A DNA stretch of 64,000 nucleotides from Cristatella mucedo (Eukaryota > Bryozoa > Phylactolaemata > Cristatellidae): contig WPIO01000006.1 of the NCBI GenBank assembly GCA_009760855.2, forward strand, positions 10,461,501 to 10,525,500, given 5' to 3'. The translations under genes were made by a program, and so were the position numbers. Below the pieces are notes generated by a model. That model saw nothing but the letters and a program-made list of their open reading frames with translations, did not search any database and was not told the DNA's origin. Positions within the stretch are counted from its first letter, which is position 1. Every line of letters begins with the position of its first letter. Of the stretch, positions 36,024-46,889 are shown one piece after another.

Positions 36024-37920
36024 CGCTATATGCACGTCACATGCGCTAGAGACACGCCGAGTATGTCGCCCGGCGAGCTCCGCTCCGCTTCTCTCCCGAA
36101 AGCTCCGCTGCGCACCCTAGCATGCAAGAACGACCGACGGGCTAGACGTGCGGCGCGGCGTAGACGAGGCGGCGGAGGCCTTCGGTGGAGTCGATGCCGT
36201 CCTGACCGGACCCCTACCTTGCGCCGAGCCAACCTTGAAACCAGGACTCGAGCGGCAAGCACACAGAGCAGTCTAAGTTACACTCTGTTGTTAATGGCTG
36301 GGGGTTGCAATGTCTTCGAAGTTTCTAGGTCGTCGCACGGCGGTGACCCATCGGCGAGGAGCCGCCGACGTGCACTAGGGCAGAGTGCATTCGTTCTTCT
36401 CTCGAATCCGAACCGTGGGCTCGCGGTCTCAATCTTCCTCAGCGTAGATCGGAACATTCTCACTTCCTCGCTCGCTCTCCCACATAGTCTCACTCGTATC
36501 TACTCTCAACTCACCTACTCCCTGCCTTGGTCTCGACTACGGCAACAACGACGACGACGATTCCTCAGGTTGCATGCACCTGGATCCTATTAAATAACCG
36601 TTGTAGGATTAGCCCCACGTGGGCGATATGCGAACAGGCATCTCGTCATCGATCGCTCTAACCGGCGGGGCGGCGGCGGTGGGGGAGGGACGGCGGCGAG
36701 CGCACACTGCTCAGGCTGGCTGCTCCTCCCGCAGCGAGATTCGGCGATCGCTCCCAGTAGGACCGCCTATTGGGAATCTCAGCCAGGATTAGTTAGATTA
36801 GCCACACCAACCTCGCATATTTTGGCTAGACATGTACCCAGGCTGGGTTCAGTTGGCTGGGACCGGACGGCTATAGTGAGGGTTAGGGTCACCGGCTAGG
36901 CCGGGGTCGGACCCTACGGCACGGCCGGATGTATGCGGTGACGTGAAGTCACCGGGGCTCTTGGGTACGAGAAATTGGCCAAGTAAGTCGTGGTGTTGGA
37001 GGCTCCCGGTCTCGCCGAGTTATGCACCTGGATTCGTGCAGGCGTGCTCCGGCGATGCTGCCACGCACGCAAGGGAACTAGTACCCAAGGCCCGAGCGGA
37101 GCTGGATAGCTCGCTCGTTGTTGACTTGTTTATACCGCGTTCCCCTCGTGTAGTGTGTTCGTGACCCCCCCCCCCGTGTGTTGGCGTCTTTCGGTGGAAG
37201 CTTACGACTGTGGTAGTTGTCGACTCAGACTGGCCAGCAGTTACTCAGCCAGCCGGGTTTTGGACGGCGTACGCTCGTACTGTTGGATTCGGAGTCGGTA
37301 CAACGACAGGACTGCAGAAGCCGACTGACCCCAACAAACACGTTTGTTCGCGCTTGATGCGTCGTCTTGCGCCCCCGTAGTGTACTGTGTATAGGACCCT
37401 CCCTGTAGACTTGTTTAGTTCCCCCGTTGTTGTTGGTGCATGCGTTATAAAGATGTTTAACCTGACGGCCGCTCGTCTTACCCTAGCTCGGCGGCATGGC
37501 GAGCGGCAGCGTGGCCGGAGTATGGCGGGGTTTGGCGGGAAATAGCCTTTGACCCCTGGAACCCGGTTACAGACACGAGTTCAGGCAGAGGCGAACGCGG
37601 CCCATGTAAGCTGCCTGAACTGCAAGCCGTTCAGCCATTCTATTCGCACACAGTTTCTCCCTGAGCATATGCCCCCGTCGCACCGAGCGCGTGTGTTCGA
37701 TTTATTCACTCGAGCTATTCCGTTTGGATAAAATAACCGTCGCTTACCTTGGCGGGTGCTGCAATGCATACTGCAGCTACATATAGGAGAGTTGGAGAAT
37801 TTTCTCCCTCTTTATGAAATTTTTGCATGACCATAATTTCTGAACCGGTAGTACTGTAAATGCTACGAAGTTAAAGATGCGGGTGTGATGTGAGTGAATT
37901 TTACGGACTCCCTATTTACT
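36023..37920. other. GC-rich stretch, unassigned
   Basis: GC- and CpG-rich with long overlapping frames on both strands, none recognised. Near 37.55 kb TGGAACCCGGTTACAG loosely resembles a tRNA primer-binding site, and a TATAAAG lies near 37.45 kb. A degraded LTR is thinkable, but I could not find a matching pair of LTRs. Confidence 0.3.
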
Positions 37921-37924
37921 ACTT

Positions 37925-38072
37925 GCCGAGCTGTTTTGGCCTTGTGGTTAATGCGCTCGCCCCGGGGACCAAGGTTAGGCCGAGGTCGTGGGCCCGAGCC
38001 CCGTGGCATATGTGAAGCGTCTGAATAGAGATTAAGTTCCCTTGTGGCGCTATACAAATGAATTAAATTTAT
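37925..38072 (+). mobile_element. SINE-A copy
   Basis: GAGCTGTTTTGGCCTTGTGG, GAGGTCGTGGGCCCGAGCCC, TGTGAAGCGTCTGAATAGAG, CTATACAAATGAATT. It is complete, with a short AT-rich end. Confidence 0.85.
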
Positions 38073-38129
38073 TTAAATATTTACTAGCTAAAACCAAGCG
38101 TATTTTAGGACTGTGATGTTTCCCTCGAA

Positions 38130-38200
38130 GCTAATGTACAGTGCCCAGAAAGAGATTTAGTTCTCTGACGGCGCTATTCAATATTCTCATTATTATACTC
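38130..38200 (+). mobile_element. LINE-1 tail fragment
   Basis: CTAATGTACAGTGCCCAGAA, AGAGATTTAGTTCTCTGACG, GCGCT and an AT-rich end. Confidence 0.7.
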
Positions 38201-38269
38201 TTCGGAGAAATACGTTTAGATTGAGTGTCAAAGGCTCGCGGCCAGACAAGCCTCTAGAACCGCTCTTAA

Positions 38270-39086
38270 ACTAAAGCGTCGGCCTTTCCCTGGAATCTTA
38301 GTGGCTGCCTGCGGAATGGGCCGTCACCACCGGAGGAACGGGGGGGGGGGGTAATTTTGGCAAGAGGGGGCTTGATTGGCCGTAGTTTGGGGTCGGAGGG
38401 GCATCGTAATCAGGCCCCCCCTTCCTGGCTACACCCCACGAGGAGCGAGGCTCCAGCCCCTCCCTACAGCTCCGCACTCAGCCCCTGGACGCATCTCGTG
38501 GCGCCCTTGCGACGGCGATGACGCAGGAGGGGGTGCCTATCGCCCCAACGAAATAGTCGTGCCGCCTGTAGTCTAAATTGTCGTCGCGAGCGGCACAGCA
38601 CGCGAGCCGACGAGGAACACCACCAGTTTATTTCCTCCACACCCTCAGCCGGCGGAAGCGCTACTGCCCGCCCGAAGGCGTTCGCCAGCTTCCGTCGTCT
38701 GCGGTACCGGAACGCTACGCTCTCATTCGTTGGCGCCGTTGCCAACGCCTAGCTGCGCTCCGATTGGCTAGCCGGTGGCCAGGAGGGCCACCCAGCCTAT
38801 TACTGGCAGATAACAGCATTTAGGTGCTGTCACAGACTGCGGTATACATAAACAAAACACACCACCAAGCTCACAGGACTTTAATCCGGCGTCCCCCTCT
38901 CCCCCTTCGCTGCGCCCGCTATGCAAACACTACAGTCCGCCGACTGAAGGGCGGTACCAACGGATTAGGCAGACTAAAGCGGAAGTCCTGCCGGGCTTTC
39001 CCTAAACAGGTGAGACTCAGGACCCGAGAATCGCCGCGGTCCGTCCGCCTTGACAGCTTCACTGCGGAGCAGACGCAGTCATCGCC

Positions 39087-39090
<4 letters not shown>
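38270..39090 (+). promoter_or_regulatory. GC-rich region upstream of gene B
   Basis: About 800 bp of CpG-rich sequence ends in a GA tract 130 bases before the gene B start codon. Its position suggests the promoter and 5' UTR of gene B. No TATA box or transcript start can be fixed from the sequence. Confidence 0.35.

Positions 39091-39093
<3 letters not shown>

Positions 39094-39124
<31 letters not shown>
39094..39124 (+). repeat. GA microsatellite, probable 5' UTR or promoter of gene B
   Basis: 31 bp of GA repeat just upstream of the gene B ATG at 39255. Confidence 0.9.
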
Positions 39125-39126
<2 letters not shown>

Positions 39127-39254
39127 CGCGGGCCTCCTGCGTGGCTCGCGATCGGTGCGACCTGCTCGCTTGCGGAGGTAGTTTAGACATGCTGCAAACT
39201 AGCAATCTAGATTTCGATTGCTGAACGCGAACAGACATCGCGTTGCAGTGTGAC

Positions 39255-39492
39255 ATGGCCACCAATGCAGCATCTGCAGAGCAACTGCGTAGCGAACTTC
39301 GACAAGTGCTGCAGCAGTTCCTCAAGCACAGCTCAGGACGTGCCTCAACCGGGAATGCAGACCTTACGGCATCATCGGCAGATATTGCTCAAACTGTCCA
39401 GCCTTCTCTGCTGAATCTGGCGAGTTCGATGTACATTCTTGAAGGGCTGTCTATATCAAAGCCAATCTCTTCATATAATGAGAAGTATGCAA
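39255..39492 (+). CDS. BAK-like Bcl-2 family gene B, exon 1 (3' end uncertain)
   Basis: First exon of the second Bcl-2-like gene. The ATG at 39255 has a strong context (GTGACATGGCC). Residues 8-23 (AEQLRSELRQVLQQFL) form an amphipathic helix that lines up with the start of gene A and with alpha-1 of BAK. Ser/Ala-rich sequence follows. The BH3 exon enters in phase 1, so the donor must be phase 1. CAA|GTAGGT at 39492/39493 fits and is the best seen, with weaker options at 39340 and 39424. The intron is then about 6.4 kb and contains LINE-2, LINE-1 and SINE-B copies plus a 760 bp CT tract. Confidence 0.7.
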
Positions 39493-39989
39493 GTAGGTAT
39501 CTTGCACAGCCGGCATATGTCCATGAGCGAGAGCGAGGATGAGCAAGTGAGAGAATGTGTGCGTTAAGGGAAATGAGTGTCAATGTTTGCCTACTAGGCT
39601 GAGACAAGTTTGCATACCGCCTTTCCCAAGAAGCGTTATTGCATGTTTAAATGCTACTGTTCATATTGTTAATTGAGAACCAGCTGCCGGACTTGAGCTT
39701 GTGTGAACTTGTACATAACCACGGCTTTTACCGAGGCGTGAGCTGGCAAAAGGTATCACGTTTATTTTGACTTGGTAGTGGCATAGTTTGCACTTGGTTG
39801 GTAGCATCTTGTTGAATGAGGTACTAGCTCCCTGTGTCTATAAAGGCTAGACCAAAAAAGCCGCCAGGCTTCTGCATCTGATGACGACTGTGGCTATAAG
39901 CGAGGTCAGCAGATCCAAGAAATTCTGCTGCATGTATTATTTGCTGAAGGAGCTGTGATGATGGCTCCTAGCTTATCAATGGATGCAGA

Positions 39990-40465
39990 GCAAAGATCAT
40001 ACTCTGACCACAGAGCCTACTTTGTGGTTTGGCTCCTTCGTACATCGCTGAACTGCTACACCAGTTTAATCCTCCACACGTGTTTTCGTATCGTCTTTGG
40101 ACAATAAATTAGCAGTTCCACGATTTCACCACTAGACTATTGGCAACAGAGGCTTTTGATCTGCAGATGCTAGTTTGTGAAGCTTTCATCCACAAATCTT
40201 AGGCGACGGCTTCTTCTGCCGGAGCCTGCTGCTAAATCTGGTGGCAAACCCTTTCCAGCCGTCTTGAGCTGCTACTTCCATGCTTAACACGTCCACGACT
40301 GCCCTACTGACTCAGCAATGCTTCTTTATGAGATGGAGTCTGCCGGCTTACCACATGCGCCCCGAAAGGTGCTTATGCTGTGATTGCACTAATAGAAAAC
40401 TCTCCAGCCTAAAACCCACTTAAATCTTTTATGGGGCGCTGGAATTTACAGATACAATGCACATC
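39990..40465 (+). mobile_element. LINE-2 3' fragment
   Basis: TGGCTCCTTCGTACATCGCT, GAACTGCTACACCAGTTTAA encode the LAPSYLAELLHQF region seen in the 41 kb copy. It is followed by the 3' UTR (ACTGACTCAGCAATGCTTC, AAAACTCTCCAGC). Several frameshifts are present. Confidence 0.75.
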
Positions 40466-40584
40466 CGGGTCCGACTTGAAGTGTTCCCATCATTTTAACC
40501 TCGAGCTGACCAAGCTGTCAATGTCATGCGTTCTGGACCGACCGAGCCGTCCCAGGCCTCACGAATGCTGCTGCTGCTGGTTGC

Positions 40585-40775
40585 TGCTGCTGATGCATGC
40601 TGACCCTGTGCATGTCACCCCTAACCATGTTATTCATGTTGTTTATCAAACATGATATTACTCACCATTCAATTGCGTTTCCCTTTGCAGCAAATGTAAA
40701 GCACCTAGAAAGAGATTGAGTTCTCTGAAGGCGCTTTATCAAGTGTATTATTATTATTATTACTATTGTTATTAT
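40585..40775 (+). mobile_element. LINE-1 3' UTR copy
   Basis: GCATGCTGACCCTGTGCATG through the tail stem-loop (GCACCTAGAAAGAGATTGAG) and ATT repeats. Intron 1 of gene B. Confidence 0.88.
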
Positions 40776-40939
40776 AGTCCTTTTCACACTGTCCGTCGCT
40801 TTGGCACCATATCTTAATCGGTTAGTCTGCAGAGTCTCCGTGGCAGAGAAATAACAGACCATGAGGGTCATTCTCCGGCAACGTTGCTTCCTGTCTGCTG
40901 ATCAGCACAATTAGGTAAAGCCGGTAGTGAGCCATAGTG

Positions 40940-43390
40940 TAATGTAATATATCTCCGTCTATAACTCCACAAAGCCATAAAGACTGTGTGGATGTTACGC
41001 AAGAGAGTTTTGTGTAGCGCACTCACAGCCTAAGCGGCTTTCGGTACGCATTCGGTAGCCAGCAGACTTCATCTCACGCAACAAAGAGAAAGTGGCAAGC
41101 ATAGCAGAGTCAGGAGAGCAGTTGAGGTAGTGAGTAGCACGGAAATAGCAGCTCAGGACAGCTGAAAAGAATGAGCCATAGTCGGCAGCAGAAGAGTAGT
41201 TGTCATTGCGTAAGAATTGAGGAAGCGAGTTCCACAGTCTAGGACTTGCAGAGCTAAAGCTTCGGTCGCCAACGATCTTTAAGTGATTGAATGGAACAGC
41301 TAATTTATTGCCCACACAGGACCTGAGGGCGCAAAAAGGCTGAAACTGGTGCAGCAGTTCAGCTAGGTACGAAGGAGCCAAGCCGTGGCGGGCCTTGTGG
41401 GTCAGCGTAAGAACTTTGCTCTGTATCCTTTGCTCAACCGGCAACCATCCTAGCTCTTCCAGCAGAGGTGACACGTGCTCAAACCGCTGGGACTTGAAGA
41501 CCAGCCTTGCAGCCATATTCATAGTCCGCTGTAGTGGCATAATAGCTTTCTTTGGTAGCCCAGCCAAAAGGGAATTACAGTAGTCAAGCCGAGACAGAAC
41601 TAAGGAGCTAGTTAAATTTTTGCAAGCCACTGTGGAAGACAGCTCCTAATCTTGGATAGGGATCGGACGTGATGGCTAGCTGTAGAAGCAGTCTTCTGAA
41701 TGAAGCTTTTAAAATTTAGGCAACTGCCGAAAAGGACACCTAAATTTCGAGCACGTGGTGATGGTCGCACAACAGCATCACCTATTAGAAGAGCAAAGCC
41801 TTTTATTCCAGCCACACACACGCTTAGGGTGTCCTGTGAGCAGCAGTTCGGTTTTATCGTCATTTAGTTTCAAGAAGTTTTCCGACATCCAGGATCGAAA
41901 ATCGGTAAGGCAAGCATTCAGTTTATCAGTTGCTGCATCAGATTCCGACGGTTTGAATGACAAATGTATATGAGTATCGTCAGCATGAAAGTGCTACCCT
42001 ACATGACACCGATTGAACACGATCAGACAAGTACGATTTAAACCACGCCAGTGCCTCGTCTGCCAGACCGATCGTTGTTCTCAGTCGTTCAAGTAGAACA
42101 TCGTGATCAATGGTGTCGAAGGCAGCTGATAGATCTATCAGAGCTAGAGCAGTGACATTCCTGTCATCGTTAATGTCATTGTTAGCACGGAGGAGAGCAG
42201 TTTCAGTGGAGTCGTGCGTCTTAAAAAACCCTGATTGAAATATTTCTGACACTTCATTCTTTTCAATATGTGCAATCAGCTGCTTAGCGACAATTTTTCA
42301 AGAGTTTTTTACAAGAAAGGAAGAAGGGAAACTGGACGATAGTTTGCAAGGACCTCTGTATCTAATCCAGGCTTTTTAAGTATGGGTCTAACGACTGCCG
42401 ATTTGAAGGACTTGGGGACGACCCCTTTTCCCAAAGACGCATTAACAATCTCGGTTACAGCAGGGCTAAGTGGGTCTGCCAGTGAAGACCACAGAGGTGA
42501 TGGTATAGCATCTTCAGGAGTCAAGCTCTTTTTACTAGACCTTAATAAGGTAGCCACATCGCATGCAGAAACCTTGGAAAACCTTTTAAGGAAGGTCACA
42601 GGTTGTGATTCCACAAGTGGGGGCACTCAGAGGGGGCTTTGTGGAGGCACGAATGTGCACAATTTTTCAGTAAAGAAGGCTGAAAACTTTTTTGGCTGAG
42701 CCGTTAATATCTGGGGAGTTAGACTTCTCAGCATTAGCCAGTAAATAGTTAACTGTCTTATAAATTTGTTTTGGGTCGGACTGACAGGAATTCAGCTTTC
42801 GGATGAAAAAAGAAGCCCTGGCTTTTTTAAGCTTCCGGGTGTAAGCTCGAAGGAAGTCTTTGAAATTGACCAGATCTGCATCAGACCCCGATTTCATAAA
42901 CGACGCTCAAGCTTGTGCTTAACGCGGCCCATCTTATGAAGTTTTTTTGTAAATTGAAAGGAATCTCCACGACTCTGTACACGCATAGAATGAGCGGGAG
43001 CATGCTTGTCCTGGGTGTCATGTTCACTGCATCAGTGAGGGTATCAAGGCTGTCGGTCGAGTCTGGGTGCAGATCAAGAAGACCTGCATCAAAAACAGAT
43101 TTCAAAGATGTGTCTATGTCAATGCTTTCAAGTTATGTCGCTGGACAAGCTCGACATTACCTTGTACGTGCAAGGGAGCAGGAACAGTAAACGAGATCGA
43201 ACAATGATCTGAGAGGATCAGTGGGCACACCACTAGGTCAGTGGGGAGGGCATCCTTAGTGATCACGAGATATGGAATATGGCCACCGACGTGGGTGGTA
43301 TGATTTATGTGTTGGACCAAACCAAAATTCTCCAGACAGTCAAGAAATGAGGGAACCTGGCTGCTGATACCGTAATGTACCTCTGTCTGT
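40940..43390 (-). mobile_element. LINE-2, 5'-truncated copy with most of the RT, frameshifted
   Basis: The longest retrotransposon copy in the window, antisense within intron 1 of gene B. In 5'-3' element order it shows an endonuclease end (DHCSISFTVPAPLH), a linker (ARASFFIRKLNSCQSDPKQI), then RT blocks: FKSAVVRPILKKPGLDTE with NYRPVSLLPFL; LIDLSAAFDTIDHDVLLERL; KLNDDKTELLLTGHPKR; and the C-terminal RLDYCNSLLAGLPKKAIMPL to SASPRLWNSLPQFLRNDN. These sit in at least four frames and are split by stops, so the copy is dead. The catalytic YxDD box region falls at a break near 41.98 kb. The domain order fits the CR1/L2/Rex1 class, and the family is distinct from LINE-1. Confidence 0.93.
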
Positions 43391-43625
43391 AAATCCACTA
43401 AGCCACAAGGACTAAGTGAGTATTGTGCAACAGAGTTTTCTATAGCTCACTCAAAGCCTTAGCGGCTTTCGGTATGTATGCGACAGCCAAGAGTTTCATG
43501 TCACGCAGCAAAGAGAAAATTAGAATCACAGCCGAGGCACGAAGGCAGTCGAAGAAGTGAGAATGCATGGAAGTAGCAGGTCAGGACGGCCGGCAAGGGT
43601 GTGCTGCCGTCGGCAGCAGGAGTGT
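43365..43625 (-). mobile_element. LINE-2 3' end, second copy abutting the 5' break of the first
   Basis: CTGTCTGTAAATCCACTAAG, GCGGCTTTCGGTATG, TGTCACGCAGCAAAGAGAAA repeats the order of 40.95-41.18 kb. It is joined directly to the 5' truncation point of the larger copy in the same orientation. Confidence 0.85.
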
Positions 43626-43895
43626 AGACGAGCCGATCGATGGAAATAAACATCTATCCTTGAGTTCATCCACGGTGCCCACTACAGGCCGAGCCTCAGA
43701 GATTGTTCTATTTGATCAAAAAGCTGTGGTGGCATCCGTGAACACGATGAAGGTGATGACGAAGGCGAACATGATAGAGATTATATAAGTGAGAACTCCC
43801 ACCGCTGAGTACATCGCTGGACCGTCCTGCTGCTGCTGCTGCCTGCCCGCTGTGCACATGCACTTTGAATGACTCTTTAGAGCCCTCACTCCTTT

Positions 43896-44395
43896 ATAAT
43901 AATAATAATAATAATAATAATAATGCACTTGATAGAGCGCCCTCAGAGAGCTCAATCTCTTTCTGGGCGCTTTACATTTGCTGCAAAGGGAAATGCAATG
44001 GAATGGTGAGTAATATCATGCTTGATAGACAACATGAATAACATAGTTATGAGTGACATGCACAGGGTCAGCATGCAAGTGTGGCTAGTGGCAGCATGCA
44101 CAGTGTCAGCATGCATAAGCACATGAAGGGACCCACTAAATGCTGTCCTAAATAGGTGTGTTTTAAGTTCTTTTTAAATGTGGTCAAGTCAGGGGATGTT
44201 GTCAGGGGAAGTCGGGAGGGAGTTTCAGGCTTTGGGAGCATACGAACTAAATGCACGGTCTCCAAAGGATTTGAGGTTTGTACGAGGTATTGGTAAACTG
44301 TTGGATTCCGAAAAGCGGGTGGTACGATGCTTGGCCTGGTGGGGGAGTAGATCTGAGAGATTGGCTGGAGCCAAAGAATGAAGTGACCTAAAAAG
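43896..44395 (-). mobile_element. LINE-1 3' copy
   Basis: AAT repeats (about nine units), tail stem-loop, 3' UTR with a short deletion, and the ORF end. The minus strand reads SLHSLAPANLSDLLPHQAKH and RTTRFSESNSLPIPRTNLKS. Confidence 0.9.
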
Positions 44396-44499
44396 ATACT
44401 TTGAATGCACACTCTAGTAACCACAGCTTTGGTTCACTCTCTTGCTTGCTCGCTCAGCCAGTTGTGCTCTTAGCCCAGATGTCAGGCACTTGCACTTCA

Positions 44500-44645
44500 C
44501 GTCCTAGGCTGTGGGTTCAAGTCCTGCAGCAGGTAAATTCTTTATTGCCTTGTGCAAGCCAGAGCGATGGCTGCCGAGACTCTTCTGCTGCTATACATTT
44601 ATAAGGGCCATGCATTGATAAGGCTATTGAATCAGCTGACCTGTA
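44500..44645 (+). mobile_element. SINE-B copy
   Basis: GGCTGTGGGTTCAAGTCCTG (B box), TTTATTGCCTTGTGCAAGCC, AGACTCTTCTGCTGCTATAC and GAATCAGCTGACC. Confidence 0.8.
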
Positions 44646-44661
44646 TTTATTTGTTTACTTT

Positions 44662-44662
<1 letters not shown>

Positions 44663-44697
<35 letters not shown>

Positions 44698-44713
44698 GTC
44701 TACTCAATCTCTG

Positions 44714-44748
<35 letters not shown>

Positions 44749-44758
44749 ATCTACTCAA

Positions 44759-44852
<94 letters not shown>

Positions 44853-44931
44853 TATGTCTCTGTCTGTCTCTGTCTGTCTGTCTGTCTCTGTCTCTCTCTC
44901 TCTCTCTCTATCTACTCAATCTGTCTCTCTC

Positions 44932-45004
<73 letters not shown>

Positions 45005-45043
45005 ATGTCTCTGTCTCTGTCTCTGTCTGTGTCTCTCTGTCTC

Positions 45044-45128
<85 letters not shown>

Positions 45129-45157
45129 GTCTCTGTCTGTCTCTGTCTGTCTGTCTG

Positions 45158-45209
<52 letters not shown>

Positions 45210-45226
45210 CTCAATCTGTCTCTCTC

Positions 45227-45270
<44 letters not shown>

Positions 45271-45334
45271 GCCTGTCTGTCTCTGTCTGTCTGTCTGTCT
45301 CTGTCTCTCTCTCTCTCTCTCTCTATCTACTCAA

Positions 45335-45423
<89 letters not shown>
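44663..45423 (+). repeat. Very long CT-rich compound microsatellite
   Basis: About 760 bp of TC repeats broken by CTGT units and by four or five copies of a CTATCTACTCAATCTGTC spacer. There are higher-order duplications, for example the block with TGTCTCTCTCTTATCTC appears twice. It ends about 455 bp before the BH3 exon of gene B. It codes for nothing real. Confidence 0.97.
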
Positions 45424-45427
<4 letters not shown>

Positions 45428-45879
45428 GCCTGTCTGTGCTCCTTTCTTCTTCTAGTGACGACAGAACGATGTTTAGCAAATAGTTAAACGTGAATGTGAG
45501 CAGCTCCTGCTCCTGACCGCTGTATGCAGGGATGCCACAGACTTTAGCCACCACCTTCTTCCACAGTGTCGGTCGGATGGGTGGTGCAGCTGGTCGATGC
45601 TGGTGCTCCACCTGTTTCCACCCGTGTCTTTTCTTGGCTGCTTTCAGCAGATCTACAAACTCGGCTCCTATTTAGTCGGCTGCAGCTGCTGTCTTAAACC
45701 TTAGGCGGTGGCTGAGAGCTGCTAGCGTGCATCCCCCCCCCCCGTCTCTCGGTCGTGCACGCTCGTGTCCGTTGCATCAACCTGGGCTGCACATAGCCAC
45801 CTAGCCCGCTGGGCTGGCAGTGTTCCGGTGCCGGACAGGCAGCTCCGCTGATGCATCGTACTGCTTTGTGCGAGTGCAG

Positions 45880-46019
45880 GAGGCAAGGGGCGTAGGCTGC
45901 GTTCTTATGAAAGCCATGGAGGAGGCAAAGAGGAGCTGGACGAGGAGGCAAAGTTATCCATGGTGGCCAGAGAGCTCGCCATTATAGCAGACGGTGTAAA
46001 TGCAAAGCTCGCATCGAAG
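45880..46019 (+). CDS. BAK-like gene B, BH3 exon
   Basis: A 140-base exon after the acceptor TTTGTGCGAGTGCAG, entering in phase 1 and leaving in phase 0 at TCGAAG|GTGACG, the same phases as the gene A BH3 exon. It encodes a basic then acidic linker (KEELDEEAKLS) and MVARELAIIADGVNAKLASK. The core VARELAIIADGVN is strikingly close to the BH3 of BAK (VGRQLAIIGDDIN): Leu, Ala-Ile-Ile and Asp are kept, and only the small Gly is Ala. In gene A the same helix has lost the Asp. The donor is only fair (GTGACG). A GTGCCC further on would add residues out of register with gene A. Confidence 0.82.
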
Positions 46020-46102
46020 GTGACGAAGCAGCATGTCTGTGTGCGATTGCAGCTGCAGTGCAGCAGTGCATGCACAGGTGCCCTGGCCAGCGATAGCTAT
46101 CG

Positions 46103-46215
46103 CAGCAGCAGCAGCTGCTGCTGCTGCTCTTGCTTACTGATGCTGCTGCTGCTGCCGCCGCCTTAACAGCTGCTGTTGAAGCTACAACTGCTGCTGCTTG
46201 CGTGCTGCTCTGCTG
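46103..46215 (+). repeat. CAG/CTG trinucleotide-rich intron segment
   Basis: AGCAGCAGCAGCTGCTGCTG, then several GCTGCTGCTGCT runs, inside the 281 bp intron between the BH3 and BH1-BH2 exons of gene B. The run of Cys, Leu and Ala codons seen when translating through it is not thought to be coding. Confidence 0.85.
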
Positions 46216-46300
46216 CTGCTGCTCTCATCACCTCCTGCCCCACCCACCGCCGCCATCTGCCCTGCTCGACCCGCTCGAATTAATTCGGCTATTCGTGCAG

Positions 46301-46558
46301 GGCTCGTCGTCGTCGTCATTTCTCGAAGCTCTGTCGAGCTTGACAGGTGGCGCCGCTGCCACTTTCAGCTCCGCCGTCAGCCAGTGGCTGCCCGCCGAGC
46401 TGCCCGAGGTGCAGCAGCTCGCTCTTCTCTTCTTGCTAGCCGATGCAGCCGTGCGGCGGGTCGGCGGCGACGCCGATAAGGCCGAGCGCATCAGCAGCCT
46501 GACGGTGGACTACGCGTGCCAGCAATACGGCAGCTACATCGCTGCTCACGGCGGTCTG
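46301..46558 (+). CDS. BAK-like gene B, BH1-BH2 exon
   Basis: Exon of 86 codons, phase 0 at both ends, after the acceptor GGCTATTCGTGCAG and ending at GGTCTG|GTGAGT. It encodes TFSSAVSQWLPAELPEVQQL, ALLFLLADAAVRRV, ISSLTVDYACQQYGSYIAAH and GGL. The end matches the BAK BH2 helix pattern Ile-Ala-x-x-Gly-Gly, with Leu for Trp. As in gene A, the Asn-Trp-Gly-Arg of BH1 is replaced (PEVQ). Both exons stop right after the Gly-Gly-Leu codons. The last 66 residues of the two exons align without a gap at about 47 % identity, whereas the first 20 residues do not align. This part should form helices 3-6 of a Bcl-2 fold. Confidence 0.87.
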
Positions 46559-46889
46559 GTGAGTCGGGCATGTGCGAGCTCGCCGCCAGTGCTGCTGGAG
46601 TGGTGGTGGAGAGTGCTGGCGAGCACGCGATCGAGTGCTCGCCAGCGCACGACGGCTGCGGCTTACAGAGTCATTTGACGAAACAAAGAGAAAGTGAGAC
46701 CAAGTGTGGCCAAGTCGAGGCTGGACAGTCGAGGAGAAGTGAGTTGCATGGAAGCAGCTGCTCAGGTTGGAGCTTTCCTAGGAAGTATGGAAGAACACAT
46801 TCCTGGAACTCATTCAAGAAGTCAGGTTTGGACTTACTCTTTCTAGGTGCCCACAAGGGCTGGAATGGAAGCAAATCAACTGATTGGTG

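Noticed and set aside
36030-36593. A 187-residue + strand frame in GC-rich DNA
   Set aside because: Arg-rich, overlapped by equally long antisense frames, and no homology recognised. Long frames are expected at this GC content.
37500-37740. Possible LTR retrotransposon primer-binding site
   Set aside because: No paired long terminal repeats, polypurine tract or gag-pol frames were seen.
42382-42699. Plus-strand frame of 105 residues
   Set aside because: Antisense shadow of the LINE-2 reverse transcriptase.
44552-45611. Frames of 311 and 209 residues of Ser-Leu-Ser-Leu type
   Set aside because: Produced by the 760 bp CT-rich repeat. No sequence complexity and no homology.
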